Shown: positions 34,423-43,901, counted from the first letter of the stretch. The stretch is 64,000 nt of DNA from Tolypothrix tenuis PCC 7101 (GCF_002368295.1 NZ_AP018248.1:4868500-4932499), one strand, 5' to 3'. A program made the numbers and translations. Notes: generated from the sequence alone by a model not told the origin.

Positions 34423-37323
34423 TTACTTACGTCCAGGTTGGAGGATAAAAATGCCGAGAATATCCATCGGCAATTGGGGTGTGACGCGGATTCGTCCTTC
34501 TTTGGTTATGTCTCTCACCCGCTTATGGCTTTGTAAAAGTTCTTCCGCCCTTTCCCCAGCAAACTTTTCCAAATCTGGCTGGAGTTCTTCTAACCTTTCG
34601 AGTAACTCAGCAATTTCCACCTGCTTGATAGCTTTACCAACATCGCTGACTGGCTTGGCTTGTTGCAGTAATGATGTTGCTTCCAACTGCGACAACCAGC
34701 TAGGACTAGAAGGCGAACCTGTAAAGCCAATTACCGCGCATTCTTCCGCTAGTAGAGATGTGTTATTTCGCGTTTCTGTACTACGTTTAGAACTGTCTAA
34801 CAAATGCCGTAGCCGTACTAACAGCAAAGTCGTCCGCTTTTGTACAGCATTAGTTGTGGTAAAGCCGCATCGGGCTGCTATTGGGTCAGTAGTGTAGGAA
34901 AGAGCATCTTCTAGGATGTACCGCGCTAAACCTTCTACCAAAGGATGATTCCGCCCGACATATTCCACACCTTCTGGTGCCGGGGTGGTAAAGGTGAGTA
35001 AGCGCGATTTATCCCCTAACGTTGACTTGAGAAAATCTGGTGGTTGGGAAAGTAACCACACTTCGGCTTCGCTCAGTGACCTTCCCTGCTTTTTCTTAAT
35101 TAAAGAACAAGAGATGCGATCGCACGCCGATAAAACAAAGCGCTCTACATCCTGCTCATTCCCTAAAATCTGGTCAGAGTCAATTAGTTCTTGTTCTACC
35201 TGCTCAGGCTTAATGGCACGTTGAGCAAAGCGAGTCCGATTGATTTTTTCCCGTTCTACGGCGTTGTCCCAATTTTTATGAACTTTATCAACAGCAGATT
35301 CTTCCTGAAAATCAAACAGTGATAACTGGATAACTTCAGTAGCACGTTCAAACAGCGATTTAAACACTGCTTCGGCTACAGTCGTGCTTTCCATTGGTAC
35401 AGGAACAGTAATCCCCAAAGACTTGTGAATCTGGACTGCTTTGCGAATCAGAACATCCAAAACCGCACCATCAACAGGATTATCCTGACCATAAAGCAAG
35501 CAGGCTTTTACCTTACTAGCAGTTTGACCATAGCGGTCAATACGGCCTTCGCGTTGCTCCAAACGATTCGGATTCCAGGGTAAATCGTAGTGAATTACAG
35601 CACTGAAGTGTGTTTGCAGGTTCACCCCTTCACTCAAACAGTCTGTAGCTACTAGCACTCGTTGGGGATAAGATTTTAACTCTTCTAGTCGAGTTTCCCG
35701 CTCATCCTCTGAAAGTTCCCCAGTAATAGCGATTACCCGAATTTGACTCCCTTTTTTTTCTAATTTCTGCCTGAGAGCATCAGCTACATAATTTGCAGTA
35801 GCAATGTAGCGACACCAAATAATCGGGTTCATCTCTTCTTTGAGCAGAGAATCCACCGTAGCGATGCATGATTGCAGCTTTTGGTCTTTATCACCCCGCA
35901 ACTTCTCTGCTGCTTGCACAAAGGCTTTTAGCTTGCGTTTATCTGTGTCCTTATAGCTTTGCTGTCCCTGTTCAATTACCACAGTTGGCGATGCGTCAAC
36001 TGCTTGTTCTTGTTCTGTGGGATCGTGGACATAAGAACTCATCAAGTCTTCGTCTAAATCAGCTAGTGAGCGATCGCGTTCCCTATTAGGGTTGCCGAAG
36101 GCATCGCCTGATTTGCTAACTTGGCGATTGAGAGTAGCGATCGCCGCCGCAGGCGAAGACATCACACAACGAATCAACGCCAACGCTGACCAATATCTCC
36201 CCCGACGTTGAGCATGACTCATGTCCGCCGTAGTAGTTTTCACTAAACCACGAGCAAAGTCATAGACTTCATCAAATAGCTGTTTATATTCTTTCGATAA
36301 CTTGTATGGCGTTTCTTCCGAATTTCTTTCAGGAAAAGGCGTTTCGTTCCCTAACCAAATTTTGACATCTGCCCGTCGGCGCTGCACAAAATGATTAGCT
36401 AGGCGATCGCGTTGCTTCTCAGCCAAATTACTCAAGGTGAAATGCTCAAATTCTGGCTTCAGCAAGCCTAGAAGCGACAGAAAAGACTCTTCAATCCCGC
36501 TGTGAGGAGTAGCGGTAAGTAACAATAAATGTTGTTCTTGCTTTTGAGCAATTTCCTTAATTAGCTGGTGACGCTGCTGTTGGGATGTAATTGTTTTGTT
36601 TGGACGAGCACAGGTATGCGCTTCATCCACAATCACTAAGTCTGGACAATGGGTAATAAAACTAGCACGCCGACGCTCTGCTTTGGCATAGTCCAAGCTA
36701 ACTATCAGATGTCGATAATAACTAAAAACACTCTCATTATTTGGTATGTTCCGCTCTAACTTAGAAGCTGTACCAGAACGTACTACCACACCATCAATAT
36801 GAAACTTTTCGCGTAATTCCTGCTGCCACTGTTCACACAAGTGTGGTGGACACAGCACTGCGATTCGCTTGACTTCGCCTCTATCTAAAAGCTCACGCGC
36901 AATTAATCCAGCCTCGACAGTTTTGCCAATGCCCACATCATCAGCAATGAGCAGTTTTACCGTCTCTAACTTCAGCGCCATCAATAAAGGAACTAACTGA
37001 TAAGGACGGGGACGCAGCGATAACCGTCCTAAACAGAGAAAAGGCCCTGCACCGCTACGGAGTAAAAGACGTGCAGCATCCATGAGTAACAGTGCAGCTG
37101 CATGGTCTTGTACGCTAGTAGCTTGAGGTAGGGGAAATGTTGCTGATTCAATCTTTTCTAGGAATTGTGAAAGCAAAGGCTGAAAAATTCCAGCGATTTC
37201 GTCCTCATTTCCTGAGAGGGGACGCAAGCGGATAATTTCCTGATTTTCCGAAGGTAGCACCACCCACTGTCGATTCCGACAGGTAATTATCGAACCAGGT
37301 GTAGGGTTCAATGTGTCCGTCAT
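34423..37323 (-). CDS. SNF2-type helicase, DrmD-like
   Basis: The ATG at 37323 (MTDTLNPTPGSIITCRNRQW) is preferred: GAGGG lies 8 bases upstream, and the 13 codons above it are unlike the family. 966 residues. Helicase motifs: DDVGIGKT at 128-135, VDEAHTCARP for motif II, LTATPHSG for motif III, and CLSEGVNLQ plus EQREGRIDRYGQ for motifs V-VI. This is the SNF2/RapA-like group to which DISARM DrmD belongs. It starts the leftward operon that continues with the methyltransferase, 62 bp downstream. Confidence 0.85.
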   Translation of the reverse strand: MTDTLNPTPGSIITCRNRQWVVLPSENQEIIRLRPLSGNEDEIAGIFQPLLSQFLEKIESATFPLPQATSVQDHAAALLLMDAARLLLRSGAGPFLCLGRLSLRPRPYQLVPLLMALKLETVKLLIADDVGIGKTVEAGLIARELLDRGEVKRIAVLCPPHLCEQWQQELREKFHIDGVVVRSGTASKLERNIPNNESVFSYYRHLIVSLDYAKAERRRASFITHCPDLVIVDEAHTCARPNKTITSQQQRHQLIKEIAQKQEQHLLLLTATPHSGIEESFLSLLGLLKPEFEHFTLSNLAEKQRDRLANHFVQRRRADVKIWLGNETPFPERNSEETPYKLSKEYKQLFDEVYDFARGLVKTTTADMSHAQRRGRYWSALALIRCVMSSPAAAIATLNRQVSKSGDAFGNPNRERDRSLADLDEDLMSSYVHDPTEQEQAVDASPTVVIEQGQQSYKDTDKRKLKAFVQAAEKLRGDKDQKLQSCIATVDSLLKEEMNPIIWCRYIATANYVADALRQKLEKKGSQIRVIAITGELSEDERETRLEELKSYPQRVLVATDCLSEGVNLQTHFSAVIHYDLPWNPNRLEQREGRIDRYGQTASKVKACLLYGQDNPVDGAVLDVLIRKAVQIHKSLGITVPVPMESTTVAEAVFKSLFERATEVIQLSLFDFQEESAVDKVHKNWDNAVEREKINRTRFAQRAIKPEQVEQELIDSDQILGNEQDVERFVLSACDRISCSLIKKKQGRSLSEAEVWLLSQPPDFLKSTLGDKSRLLTFTTPAPEGVEYVGRNHPLVEGLARYILEDALSYTTDPIAARCGFTTTNAVQKRTTLLLVRLRHLLDSSKRSTETRNNTSLLAEECAVIGFTGSPSSPSWLSQLEATSLLQQAKPVSDVGKAIKQVEIAELLERLEELQPDLEKFAGERAEELLQSHKRVRDITKEGRIRVTPQLPMDILGIFILQPGRK

Positions 37324-37362
37324 TGTTTGCCCTCTGAAAATTTGGCAACAGAAATTAAGCAA

Positions 37363-38011
37363 TAAGTGTTAAAACTTACTAATTACTACGGGTATATAAC
37401 TATTAAACTAGAAATATCCTTATTCTGTTTTATGTCAGTTTAACTACTTAAGCCTTAGTAATATTGCTTAATTTATCAAATCAAGAATAAAATTTCATCG
37501 TATTTTCATAAAGTAATTATTTACTCTCTAGGTAATAAGCAGACTCAGCAATTACACGGTTATGCCATCCCTTACCCCTTCCAAAAGCTTGGACTTGTGA
37601 AAATTATCTGACTGGAGGAGTTAGGAAAAGCGATCGCGCATTGTCCCTTTACAACACATTAACTAAAGAGCAAAAACAGCAGATACCGCAAGTATTGCGG
37701 GTGTGGCTGCGTTATCGCAGTGAGAAATATTTTGGCGCACATCGAACACCACCCAAATCGGTACGGCAATCGAAATAGATGCTACCAGAGCGTCCGTTGT
37801 TCAATTTACGCACATCGAGTTCTGCTTGGTACACTTACGACACAACCCAAGAAATCAATGCTTTTCTAAGATGCAGACAGATGAGATTGTTCTTTTTGAA
37901 ATCATGCATTGTTAATTTTCATCTAATGCTGAATTTTTATTTCTGTCCTCCCTTTCCTAACAAAGGTAATGATGCTAAATTTCCTTTATTTGCAATGCTC
38001 CCAGATAATTT
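37363..38011. other. Intergenic region with gene remnants
   Basis: A plus-strand frame at about 37635-37780 reads LSLYNTLTKEQKQQIPQVLR and then VWLRYRSEKYF without a start, then stops. From 37779, a 78-codon frame starts MLPERPLFNLRTSSSAWYTY, followed by DTTQEINAFL, faintly like a class V aminotransferase C-terminus. Both look like fragments. The promoter of the leftward SNF2-helicase operon should lie near 37340-37450 and that of the HU gene near 37900-38000. Confidence 0.35.
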
Positions 38012-38296
38012 ATGAATAAAAGTGAATTAGTAGATGTTGTAGCAGCCAAGGCTAACATGACAAAAAAGCAAGCTGATGAAGTCCTTTGTGCTTTTTTATC
38101 AGTGGTAACCGAAGCTGTCGCTAATGGCGATAAAGTGACGCTCATAGGATTTGGCTCATTCGAGCGACGCGAGCGCTCAGAGCGTGAAGGACGTAATCCC
38201 AAAACCAAGGAGACAATCACGATTCCAGCTACTAAAGTGCCTGCATTTTCAGCAGGCAAGCAGTTCCGCTCAAAAGTATCATCATCTGCACCATAA
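38012..38296 (+). CDS. HU-type histone-like DNA-binding protein
   Basis: 94 residues matching HU along its whole length: MNKSELVDVVAAKANMTKKQ, then GFGSFERRERSEREGRNPKT with the beta-arm RNPKT and the PAFSAGKQFRS end. HU binds and bends DNA as a dimer. The gene stands alone, marking the edge of the accessory DNA, and has a perfect hairpin beyond its stop. It could be the chromosomal copy or an extra one. Confidence 0.95.
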   Translation: MNKSELVDVVAAKANMTKKQADEVLCAFLSVVTEAVANGDKVTLIGFGSFERRERSEREGRNPKTKETITIPATKVPAFSAGKQFRSKVSSSAP

Positions 38297-38321
38297 ATCC
38301 ATTAACTGAACTTCTGTCCAT

Positions 38322-38349
38322 CCAATCACTGCAGCTTTGCAGTGATTGG
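38322..38349 (+). terminator. Hairpin downstream of HU
   Basis: CCAATCACTGC at 38322-38332 pairs perfectly with GCAGTGATTGG at 38339-38349 (6-base loop), 25 bp beyond the HU stop. No T-run follows, but the stem is strong. Confidence 0.6.
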
Positions 38350-38705
38350 TGCGATCACAAAGCATAGGGCAAGGCTAGGGGCGAAACGTAAATGTTAAAC
38401 CGCAGATTTTACAGATGAAGTACCGCTTGCACGAGCTCAAGCACAATCGCTAGCACTACTTAGAAGGGTAATTGCGCTCTGTCCTAATGGTACGAAGAGT
38501 GCGCGTAAAAGCGCGGTTTTAAAGCAACTAAAAACAAGTTTCGCCCAGCACCTAGATATGTTCACAGAACAAGACTGATTCTGGATATTGTTGAATGCTC
38601 AACTTTACTTTGTGACAACTTTAGTAATTGAGGCAGGGTATATTTGGAGGAGCATTGACTCAAAATAGATAAGCAATGAACAATGGAACAGTATATTGTT
38701 AGCTA
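38350..38705. other. Intergenic region with a small coding remnant
   Basis: At about 38402-38577 a plus-strand frame without a start codon reads TDEVPLARAQAQSLALLRRV, then LCPNGTKSARKSAVLKQL, and stops. It looks like the end of a lost gene. Nothing else is recognised. Confidence 0.3.
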
Positions 38706-40169
38706 TTATTTTTTGCGAGCAATAAAACCATGTCTTTGAGTACCATCAACGAAAAATCCGACAATATCTCCCTGGCTGTTTATACCATAAACGTAGGTAG
38801 AATATGCACCAGGCACATTAATAGTAGTGAACTTATTTCCTTGTTTCAAAAAACCTCGATTGGCTATACCATCATAGAAAAATCCGACGATATCCCCTTG
38901 ATTATTGATACCACTAGGGTGGGTAAAAATTGCATTAGGAATAGTAAAGTTAGTAAAGTTATTTCCTTGCTTTAAAAAAGCTTGGTATCCTTTGCTATCT
39001 TGAAAAAATCCAACAATATCTCCCCAATCATTGATGCCATTGGCGATTGTATACTGGTAAGTTGTATTAGGGTGATCAAAGGAACTATAACTATTTCCTT
39101 TTTTTAGGAACCCGTGAGTTCCACTATTGTCACGGAAAAATCCGACAAAATCTCCTTGGTTATTAATATCCCTAGCTGATTGATTGCTAAAGTATTGAGC
39201 TAAAGCCGGATCTACACCAGGTACATCTACATTACTAAAGCTATTTCCTTCCTTTAAAAAAGCATGGTATACCGTGTTCTGGTAATAGGAACCGACAATA
39301 TTTCCCAGATTGTTGATGCCATTAGCATAGGTGAGCAGCGCATTAGGGTAATCAAAGGTACTAATGCTCCGTCGTTGTTTTAAAAAACCATGATCTCCTT
39401 GGCTGTCGCGGAAAGATCCAATAATATCGCCTTGATCATTGATACCTAGAGCATCAGTGGCAATTGCATTAGAAATATCAAAAGTAGTAAATTCGAGTTT
39501 GGCTTCTCGGATAGAAGAAGGGTTTGCTTCTGGCTGGAATATTTCGGTTTTTGATAATTTATTAACAGGAACAACGCTGACATTATCTAGGTTGTACCAG
39601 TAAGAGCGTTGCTTGCTAGCAAACTTTAACTCTGTTGTTCGTGATTTAGCTACAAAATAGTAGGTATATTTTGTGAAACCTTGAAAGGGAACATTAACTT
39701 TTTCATCAATCAATTGTCCACCTACATATGTCTGAAAGACATTATCATTTGGGCCATCATCTGTGTTGGCGAGATAGTAAATCAGTTCGTATCTCTGGCC
39801 AGGTACAGTCTTGAGTTTCTGTGAAATGTAAGTAAAAGTAGGCCCATTATCGTCGTAACGTGGAGCTAGACGTACACTTAAAGAATAGTTTTCAGCATCA
39901 TCAACTGTATAATTTTCTAGGAAAGTAGTAGCGGAAATATCTTGAGCAATGCTATTAAACCAGCCGGAAATGAAGGGATTATTCCTAGTACGATCGTAAG
40001 GATTCTGAAGCGGATCTGCTCCAAACGTTCCGTTAACCACTAGATTTTCTGCTCTTTGCTTGGGAGCAGCTTGTGCTTTGAGAATATTACTACTGGTAAC
40101 TACAGCTGTACTCATAATAACGCTGGTAATTCCAGAAATAATCAATCCGAATTTTTGAGATGATTTCAT
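38706..40169 (-). CDS. Secreted protein with N-terminal carbohydrate-binding-like domain and HAF repeats
   Basis: 487 residues with a signal peptide (LIISGITSVIMSTAVVTSSN, likely cut near AQA). Residues about 40-205 form a beta-rich domain (LVVNGTFGADP...ENYSLSVRL...YNLDNVSVVPV) resembling DUF642/CBM-type domains. The rest has six repeats of about 40-50 residues with the pattern GINxxGDIVGxFxDxxGxxGFLKxGN, matching the HAF extracellular repeat family. Repeats occur near 230-485. An outer or extracellular location is expected; the ligand is unknown. A pair of TACCAA-N5-TTGGTA sites lies 168-203 bp upstream, linking the gene to the metal-related regulon. Confidence 0.8.
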   Translation of the reverse strand: MKSSQKFGLIISGITSVIMSTAVVTSSNILKAQAAPKQRAENLVVNGTFGADPLQNPYDRTRNNPFISGWFNSIAQDISATTFLENYTVDDAENYSLSVRLAPRYDDNGPTFTYISQKLKTVPGQRYELIYYLANTDDGPNDNVFQTYVGGQLIDEKVNVPFQGFTKYTYYFVAKSRTTELKFASKQRSYWYNLDNVSVVPVNKLSKTEIFQPEANPSSIREAKLEFTTFDISNAIATDALGINDQGDIIGSFRDSQGDHGFLKQRRSISTFDYPNALLTYANGINNLGNIVGSYYQNTVYHAFLKEGNSFSNVDVPGVDPALAQYFSNQSARDINNQGDFVGFFRDNSGTHGFLKKGNSYSSFDHPNTTYQYTIANGINDWGDIVGFFQDSKGYQAFLKQGNNFTNFTIPNAIFTHPSGINNQGDIVGFFYDGIANRGFLKQGNKFTTINVPGAYSTYVYGINSQGDIVGFFVDGTQRHGFIARKK

Positions 40170-40819
40170 CAGATCTCACTCCTATTAGTAGTGAAAATTG
40201 CACAAAACTCCTGTGCCCTGCTTACAATCAGAAGTAGGGCTATTTAGCAATAATTTATGTCTGTGAATAATCTTCTGAAAAAAAATTTCAGGAAGTTACT
40301 TAAGTGAATTCCGCAAAAATAATGTTAAAGTCACAATACCAAATTTATTGGTAGTAGACAATCCTTTTGGTATTTGTTATGAAACCATAACTTAACCCGC
40401 TTGTGACGCTTTTGCGGTAGTACAGTACCTTTTTTATAGCTACTGGGAAAGAAAAATCAATAATATATTCAACAAGCAATAGGAAAACAGATTAGAGAAG
40501 CTCTAAAATCATTCGTGAAGTTAATTAATTTCCAACAGTAAAGTTTCATACTAGTAATGTTAAAGACTGCGATATATTGTTGAATTGAACAGTAAAAATA
40601 CAGGGTTGAATAACTCAAGTTATTTAAGACACTCTTCCATGTAGTGCCAGATGAATGAGAGCAGGAGGTAGTGCAGGCAGTCTCGAAGATCCACAAAATT
40701 TTAAATAATAGTTTTTGATTAAAAGTAGTAATTCTGACATTATTTGTAATGAAATAAGATTAGGTTTAGTGTAAATCTTAGTTAATTTTATATATTTATT
40801 TGCTGGTTGCAAAATTAAC
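40170..40819. other. Intergenic region between divergent genes
   Basis: 650 bases separating the HAF-repeat gene from modD. It contains the operator pair at 40337-40372. No convincing gene is present; short frames on the minus strand (40469-40821) have no protein-like composition. The promoter of modD should lie near 40740-40800. Confidence 0.4.
40337..40372. promoter_or_regulatory. Operator pair, TACCAA-N5-TTGGTA
   Basis: TACCAAATTTATTGGTA (40337-40353) is a perfect palindrome with a 5-base centre. AGACAATCCTTTTGGTA (40356-40372) is a second, one-sided copy. The centres are 19 bp apart. It is upstream of the HAF-repeat gene (168 bp) and far upstream of modD (about 450 bp). Confidence 0.7.
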
Positions 40820-41671
40820 ATGAGTATTTTCTTTTCAGATGAGGCAATTGCCAGTTTAATTCAGGAAGATGTTCCTTACCTAGATTTGACAACTTACGGA
40901 CTTGCCATTGGCAAGCAACTGGGTGAAATCGAATTTTCTACTCGTCATCCAATGACTATTTGCGCTACTGAAGAAGCAGCTCGAGTATTGCAATATTGTG
41001 GTGCCGAAGTTCATTATCAAGTGGAAAGTGGTACAGGTTGCCAGGAGAAGCAATTAATTCTTCAGGCTAGTGGCACTGCGAATGCTTTGCATAGTGGTTG
41101 GAGAGTGGCTTTAAATTTGATGGAATATGCTTCTGGCATTGCTTCACGTACCAGAGCATTGGTAGATACTGTCAAAACAGTAAATCCGGCTATTTCCATT
41201 GTTACTACTCGCAAGTGTTTTCCAGGGACTAGAGCAATTTCTATCAAAGCAGTTCTCGCGGGGGGCGGTTTTTTTCATCGTTTAGGGTTATCTGAAACAG
41301 TTCTGATATTTAACCAACACTTGATATTTTTAGGAGGTATGGTTGGGCTAATTGAGCGGATGAATGAGTTGCGAAAAAAGTTTCCAGAACAACGTATTTG
41401 TGTTGAAGTAGAAACAGTAGCAGATGCCTTGATGGTTGCTCAATCTGGTGTAGATTTAATTCAATTTGATAAAATTTCGCTCTCCGAAATTAAACCTCTA
41501 GTTTTAAAGTTGAAGCAGCAGTATCCCAACTTAAAACTAGCAGCAGCTGGTGGCATTACCTCAGAGAATATCAAAGACTATGCTAGCAGTGGTGTAGATA
41601 TCTTAGTAACAAGTTCACCGTACTTTGGTAAACCGTGCGATATTGCAGCCAAAATGACGAAAACACAGTAG
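40820..41671 (+). CDS. modD: ModD, quinolinate phosphoribosyltransferase-like molybdenum protein
   Basis: 283 residues with the quinolinate/nicotinate phosphoribosyltransferase fold: an N-terminal part ending FSTRHPMTICATEEAARVL, then GWRVALNLMEYASGIASRTR, TTRKCFPGTRAISIKAV, AGGGFFHRLGLSE, and VEVETVADAL...LIQFDKIS. The TTRK sequence and the glycine-rich GGG are those of ModD rather than NadC. ModD genes occur in molybdate transport clusters; their biochemistry is not settled. The gene is in the block of Mo/V genes, upstream of the modA genes. No tight operon partner follows. Confidence 0.85.
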   Translation: MSIFFSDEAIASLIQEDVPYLDLTTYGLAIGKQLGEIEFSTRHPMTICATEEAARVLQYCGAEVHYQVESGTGCQEKQLILQASGTANALHSGWRVALNLMEYASGIASRTRALVDTVKTVNPAISIVTTRKCFPGTRAISIKAVLAGGGFFHRLGLSETVLIFNQHLIFLGGMVGLIERMNELRKKFPEQRICVEVETVADALMVAQSGVDLIQFDKISLSEIKPLVLKLKQQYPNLKLAAAGGITSENIKDYASSGVDILVTSSPYFGKPCDIAAKMTKTQ

Positions 41672-41777
41672 TGTATTGTTTTTGAGCCTGCTGATTACGC
41701 AAATAAGACGTTACACCTGTAATGGAAATCAGCCTCCCTTTGTGTAGCGTCCAAAATCATTAAAGTAGGAAAAGCGC

Positions 41778-42452
41778 TCAGTAATCTCTAACTTTTAGAG
41801 GAGAAGGAGGTGCAGAAAATACGAAGATGTTTCTCACATTACTAACATAACGACCGCCAGCTTTATCACCAGGAACTACTAAACGAGCGAATCCATCATC
41901 TGTTAAAGGTACAACTGTACCATCGCTACCTTTTTTTTCAAATGCAACTAGGACTGTTTTTGCTGCAAAGTTAGGGTGAATTTCACCAATAGCGACAACT
42001 GCACCATAGCAATCTGTAGCATCCACTAAAACATATTGCCTGAGAAAAGAGTTTTTAGAATTTACCCCGGAATTACCAGGTTTTAAACCACCTGCGGCTT
42101 GTGGATTATTAATTAATTCCCAGAGAGGAACTCCTAAGTATGTTTCTGTACGCGGGCCGGAGCCTGTTTGATAACTGACAGTGATTTCTGTGACTACTGC
42201 TGGATTTTGGTTTTTGAGCGCGTCTCGCAAATTTCTCAGCTTTTGCAAGTTATAGGTGGTGGGATTATTTAATTCCCCACCTAAGCGAAAAGTTGGCGAT
42301 AAACCTCCACGACACTTATTGTTATTCCAGATAGATGGTGTTTCTTCTCGATTCCAAGGGGCATCATTTCTAGAGTCGGCTAAAGTAGGCTGCCATAAAA
42401 CCAGCATTGATAATACTAAAGATGCAATAGGAATATTGCGGCTAAAACGCAT
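41778..42452 (-). CDS. Secreted protein with sulfite-oxidase-type molybdopterin-binding fold
   Basis: 224 residues with an N-terminal signal peptide (IPIASLVLSMLVLWQPTLAD). The body has FRLGGELNNPTTYNLQKL, SVSYQT-like strands, TYLGVPLWELI, and the ending RLVVPGDKAGGRYVSNVRNI, which matches the oxidoreductase molybdopterin-binding (SUOX-like) fold. No catalytic Cys in the usual position is evident: the best candidates are in NKCRGG and DATDCYG. It may bind a cofactor or metal rather than act as an enzyme. It is divergent from modA and has half-operators and a CAATTCG/CGAATTG inverted repeat upstream. Confidence 0.7.
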   Translation of the reverse strand: MRFSRNIPIASLVLSMLVLWQPTLADSRNDAPWNREETPSIWNNNKCRGGLSPTFRLGGELNNPTTYNLQKLRNLRDALKNQNPAVVTEITVSYQTGSGPRTETYLGVPLWELINNPQAAGGLKPGNSGVNSKNSFLRQYVLVDATDCYGAVVAIGEIHPNFAAKTVLVAFEKKGSDGTVVPLTDDGFARLVVPGDKAGGRYVSNVRNIFVFSAPPSPLKVRDY

Positions 42453-42577
42453 AAAACATTTCTCCGTTGACTAATTGAATATTGAAAAAACTTAGATGCA
42501 CAACAACCTTAGCCACAATTCGTGTTGCTCGAATTGGGTGGTTGCATCAGGTACGTTATTTAACCTAGTCTGAATAT

Positions 42578-42614
42578 TACCAACTTAGTGAGTAAAATAC
42601 CAAGTATATTTTTA
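42578..42614. promoter_or_regulatory. Two operator half-sites
   Basis: TACCAA occurs at 42578-42583 and 42598-42603, with centres of the 17-bp frames 20 bp apart (42586 and 42606). The right halves (TGAGTA and TTTTTA) are degenerate. They are 126-162 bp upstream of the Moco-fold gene start. Confidence 0.45.
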
Positions 42615-42766
42615 TGACAAGTCTCAAAAATAGCATTTTATATCTTTGTGCCAAGAAGAGAGTCAACCATTAGTTGGCTGCTCAAGTTCATTAAAGACGG
42701 CACTTTTAATGAAAAAATTTGAGAAATTACTGTCAAGTGAACCCCAGCCTTTTGTCAGAGTATCTT

Positions 42767-42803
42767 TACCAAGTAAGGTATTAAGCAGCCAATATTGTTG
42801 GTA
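42767..42803. promoter_or_regulatory. Operator pair upstream of modA
   Basis: TACCAAGTAAGGTATTA (42767-42783, left half good) and AGCCAATATTGTTGGTA (42787-42803, both halves good) have centres 20 bp apart. They lie 149-185 bp upstream of the modA start at 42952. Confidence 0.6.
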
Positions 42804-42951
42804 ATATCATCACAGTAGGATATATCCATTCTCAAGTGCGATGTCTAAGACAAGCCCTGACGCTCTACGCCCTTGAGAATAGATAACCTAAGTATGCGAT
42901 CGCTCAACAGTTAAATTCACCAGTGCTTCAACTCCCAGACAAACTAAACCC

Positions 42952-43758
42952 ATGAAGTTAATTGCCAGACCTCTGCGTCGTTACTTTTTTTACTTGAGCT
43001 TATTAGTAGTTACTTTAGCACTGACATTTATACCAGGAATCTTACCAACTATTGCCCAACAAGCAAATGCAGCTACCCTAACGGTATCAGCAGGTGCAGG
43101 TTTAAAACCAGTATTAGAGGATGTACAAAAAGTTTATAAACAACAGCAACCGAATATTAATATTACTTACAACTTTGCGGCTTCTGGTGTTTTGCAACGA
43201 CAAATTGAACAAGGTGCAAATATAGATGTTTTTATAGCAGCATCCACTAAAAATATGAATGAGTTACAACAACAAGGATTGTTGCTGTCAGAAACTCGTA
43301 AAAATCTGATAAAAAGTAGAATAGCTTTAATAGCCTCTAAAAATACTACTGGTATTTCTAGCTTTCAAGATTTGAATAAACAGATTGTCAAGAAAATCGC
43401 TATAGGCGAACCGCGTAGTGTACCTCTTGGTATGTATGCTGAGGAAGTTTTTAAATATCTTGGTATTACAGAACAAGTTAAACCTAAATTAGTGTATGCC
43501 AGAAGCGCTTTAGAAATTGTGACTTTTGTAGAATCAGGTAATGTTGATGTGGGTATTGTGCATGATACGACTGTAAAAACATCAGATAAAGTCAAGATTT
43601 TGGCGCTTGCACCTGAAGCTGCTCACTCTCCTGTAGTTTATCCTGTAGCTGTCTTGAAAAACAGTAAAAATCAAGTTGCTGCTAAGTCATTTGTGCAATT
43701 CCTCTTCAGCAAGAAAGCAAAATCTCTTTACAAAAATTACGGTTATACACTGCCTTGA
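42952..43758 (+). CDS. modA: ModA-type oxyanion-binding protein
   Basis: 268 residues, with a signal peptide (FFYLSLLVVTLALTFIPGIL, cut near ANA). The mature part is ModA-like: QQQPNINITYNFAASGVLQR, QGANIDVFIAASTKNMNELQ, AIGEPRSVPLGMYAEEVFK and VGIVHDTTV. It binds molybdate-like oxyanions in the periplasm. The first ligand loop reads SAGAGLKP instead of the usual SAAASL, so vanadate or another oxyanion may be preferred. No modB or modC gene follows; a strong double hairpin ends the transcript. Confidence 0.85.
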   Translation: MKLIARPLRRYFFYLSLLVVTLALTFIPGILPTIAQQANAATLTVSAGAGLKPVLEDVQKVYKQQQPNINITYNFAASGVLQRQIEQGANIDVFIAASTKNMNELQQQGLLLSETRKNLIKSRIALIASKNTTGISSFQDLNKQIVKKIAIGEPRSVPLGMYAEEVFKYLGITEQVKPKLVYARSALEIVTFVESGNVDVGIVHDTTVKTSDKVKILALAPEAAHSPVVYPVAVLKNSKNQVAAKSFVQFLFSKKAKSLYKNYGYTLP

Positions 43759-43807
43759 TATTAGACGAACATTTTGCCAATTTTTTAAATTAACTCAGTT
43801 ATGAACA

Positions 43808-43875
43808 GAGATACATTGAGCTTAAAAGTTCTGCTCAATGTATCTCAATTGCATTCTCTATTAGAAAATGCAATT
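43808..43875. terminator. Two strong hairpins between converging modA and porin genes
   Basis: GAGATACATTGAGC (43808-43821) pairs exactly with GCTCAATGTATCTC (43833-43846). AATTGCATT (43848-43856) pairs exactly with AATGCAATT (43867-43875). A bidirectional terminator serving both genes is likely. Confidence 0.75.
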
Positions 43876-43901
43876 GACTAAAATTAAAATTATCCGAGCA
43901 A

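Larger units (their letters stand above)
42453..42951. other. Control region between the Moco-fold gene and modA
   Basis: 499 bases without a gene. It holds an inverted repeat CAATTCG/CGAATTG (42516-42522, 42530-42536), the half-site pair at 42578-42614 and the operator pair at 42767-42803. A GCGATCGC site is near 42896. Both flanking genes should be driven from here. Confidence 0.6.

Noticed and set aside
40469..40821. Minus-strand small genes upstream of modD
   Set aside because: The two overlapping frames have low-complexity composition and no ribosome site; they lie in a control region.
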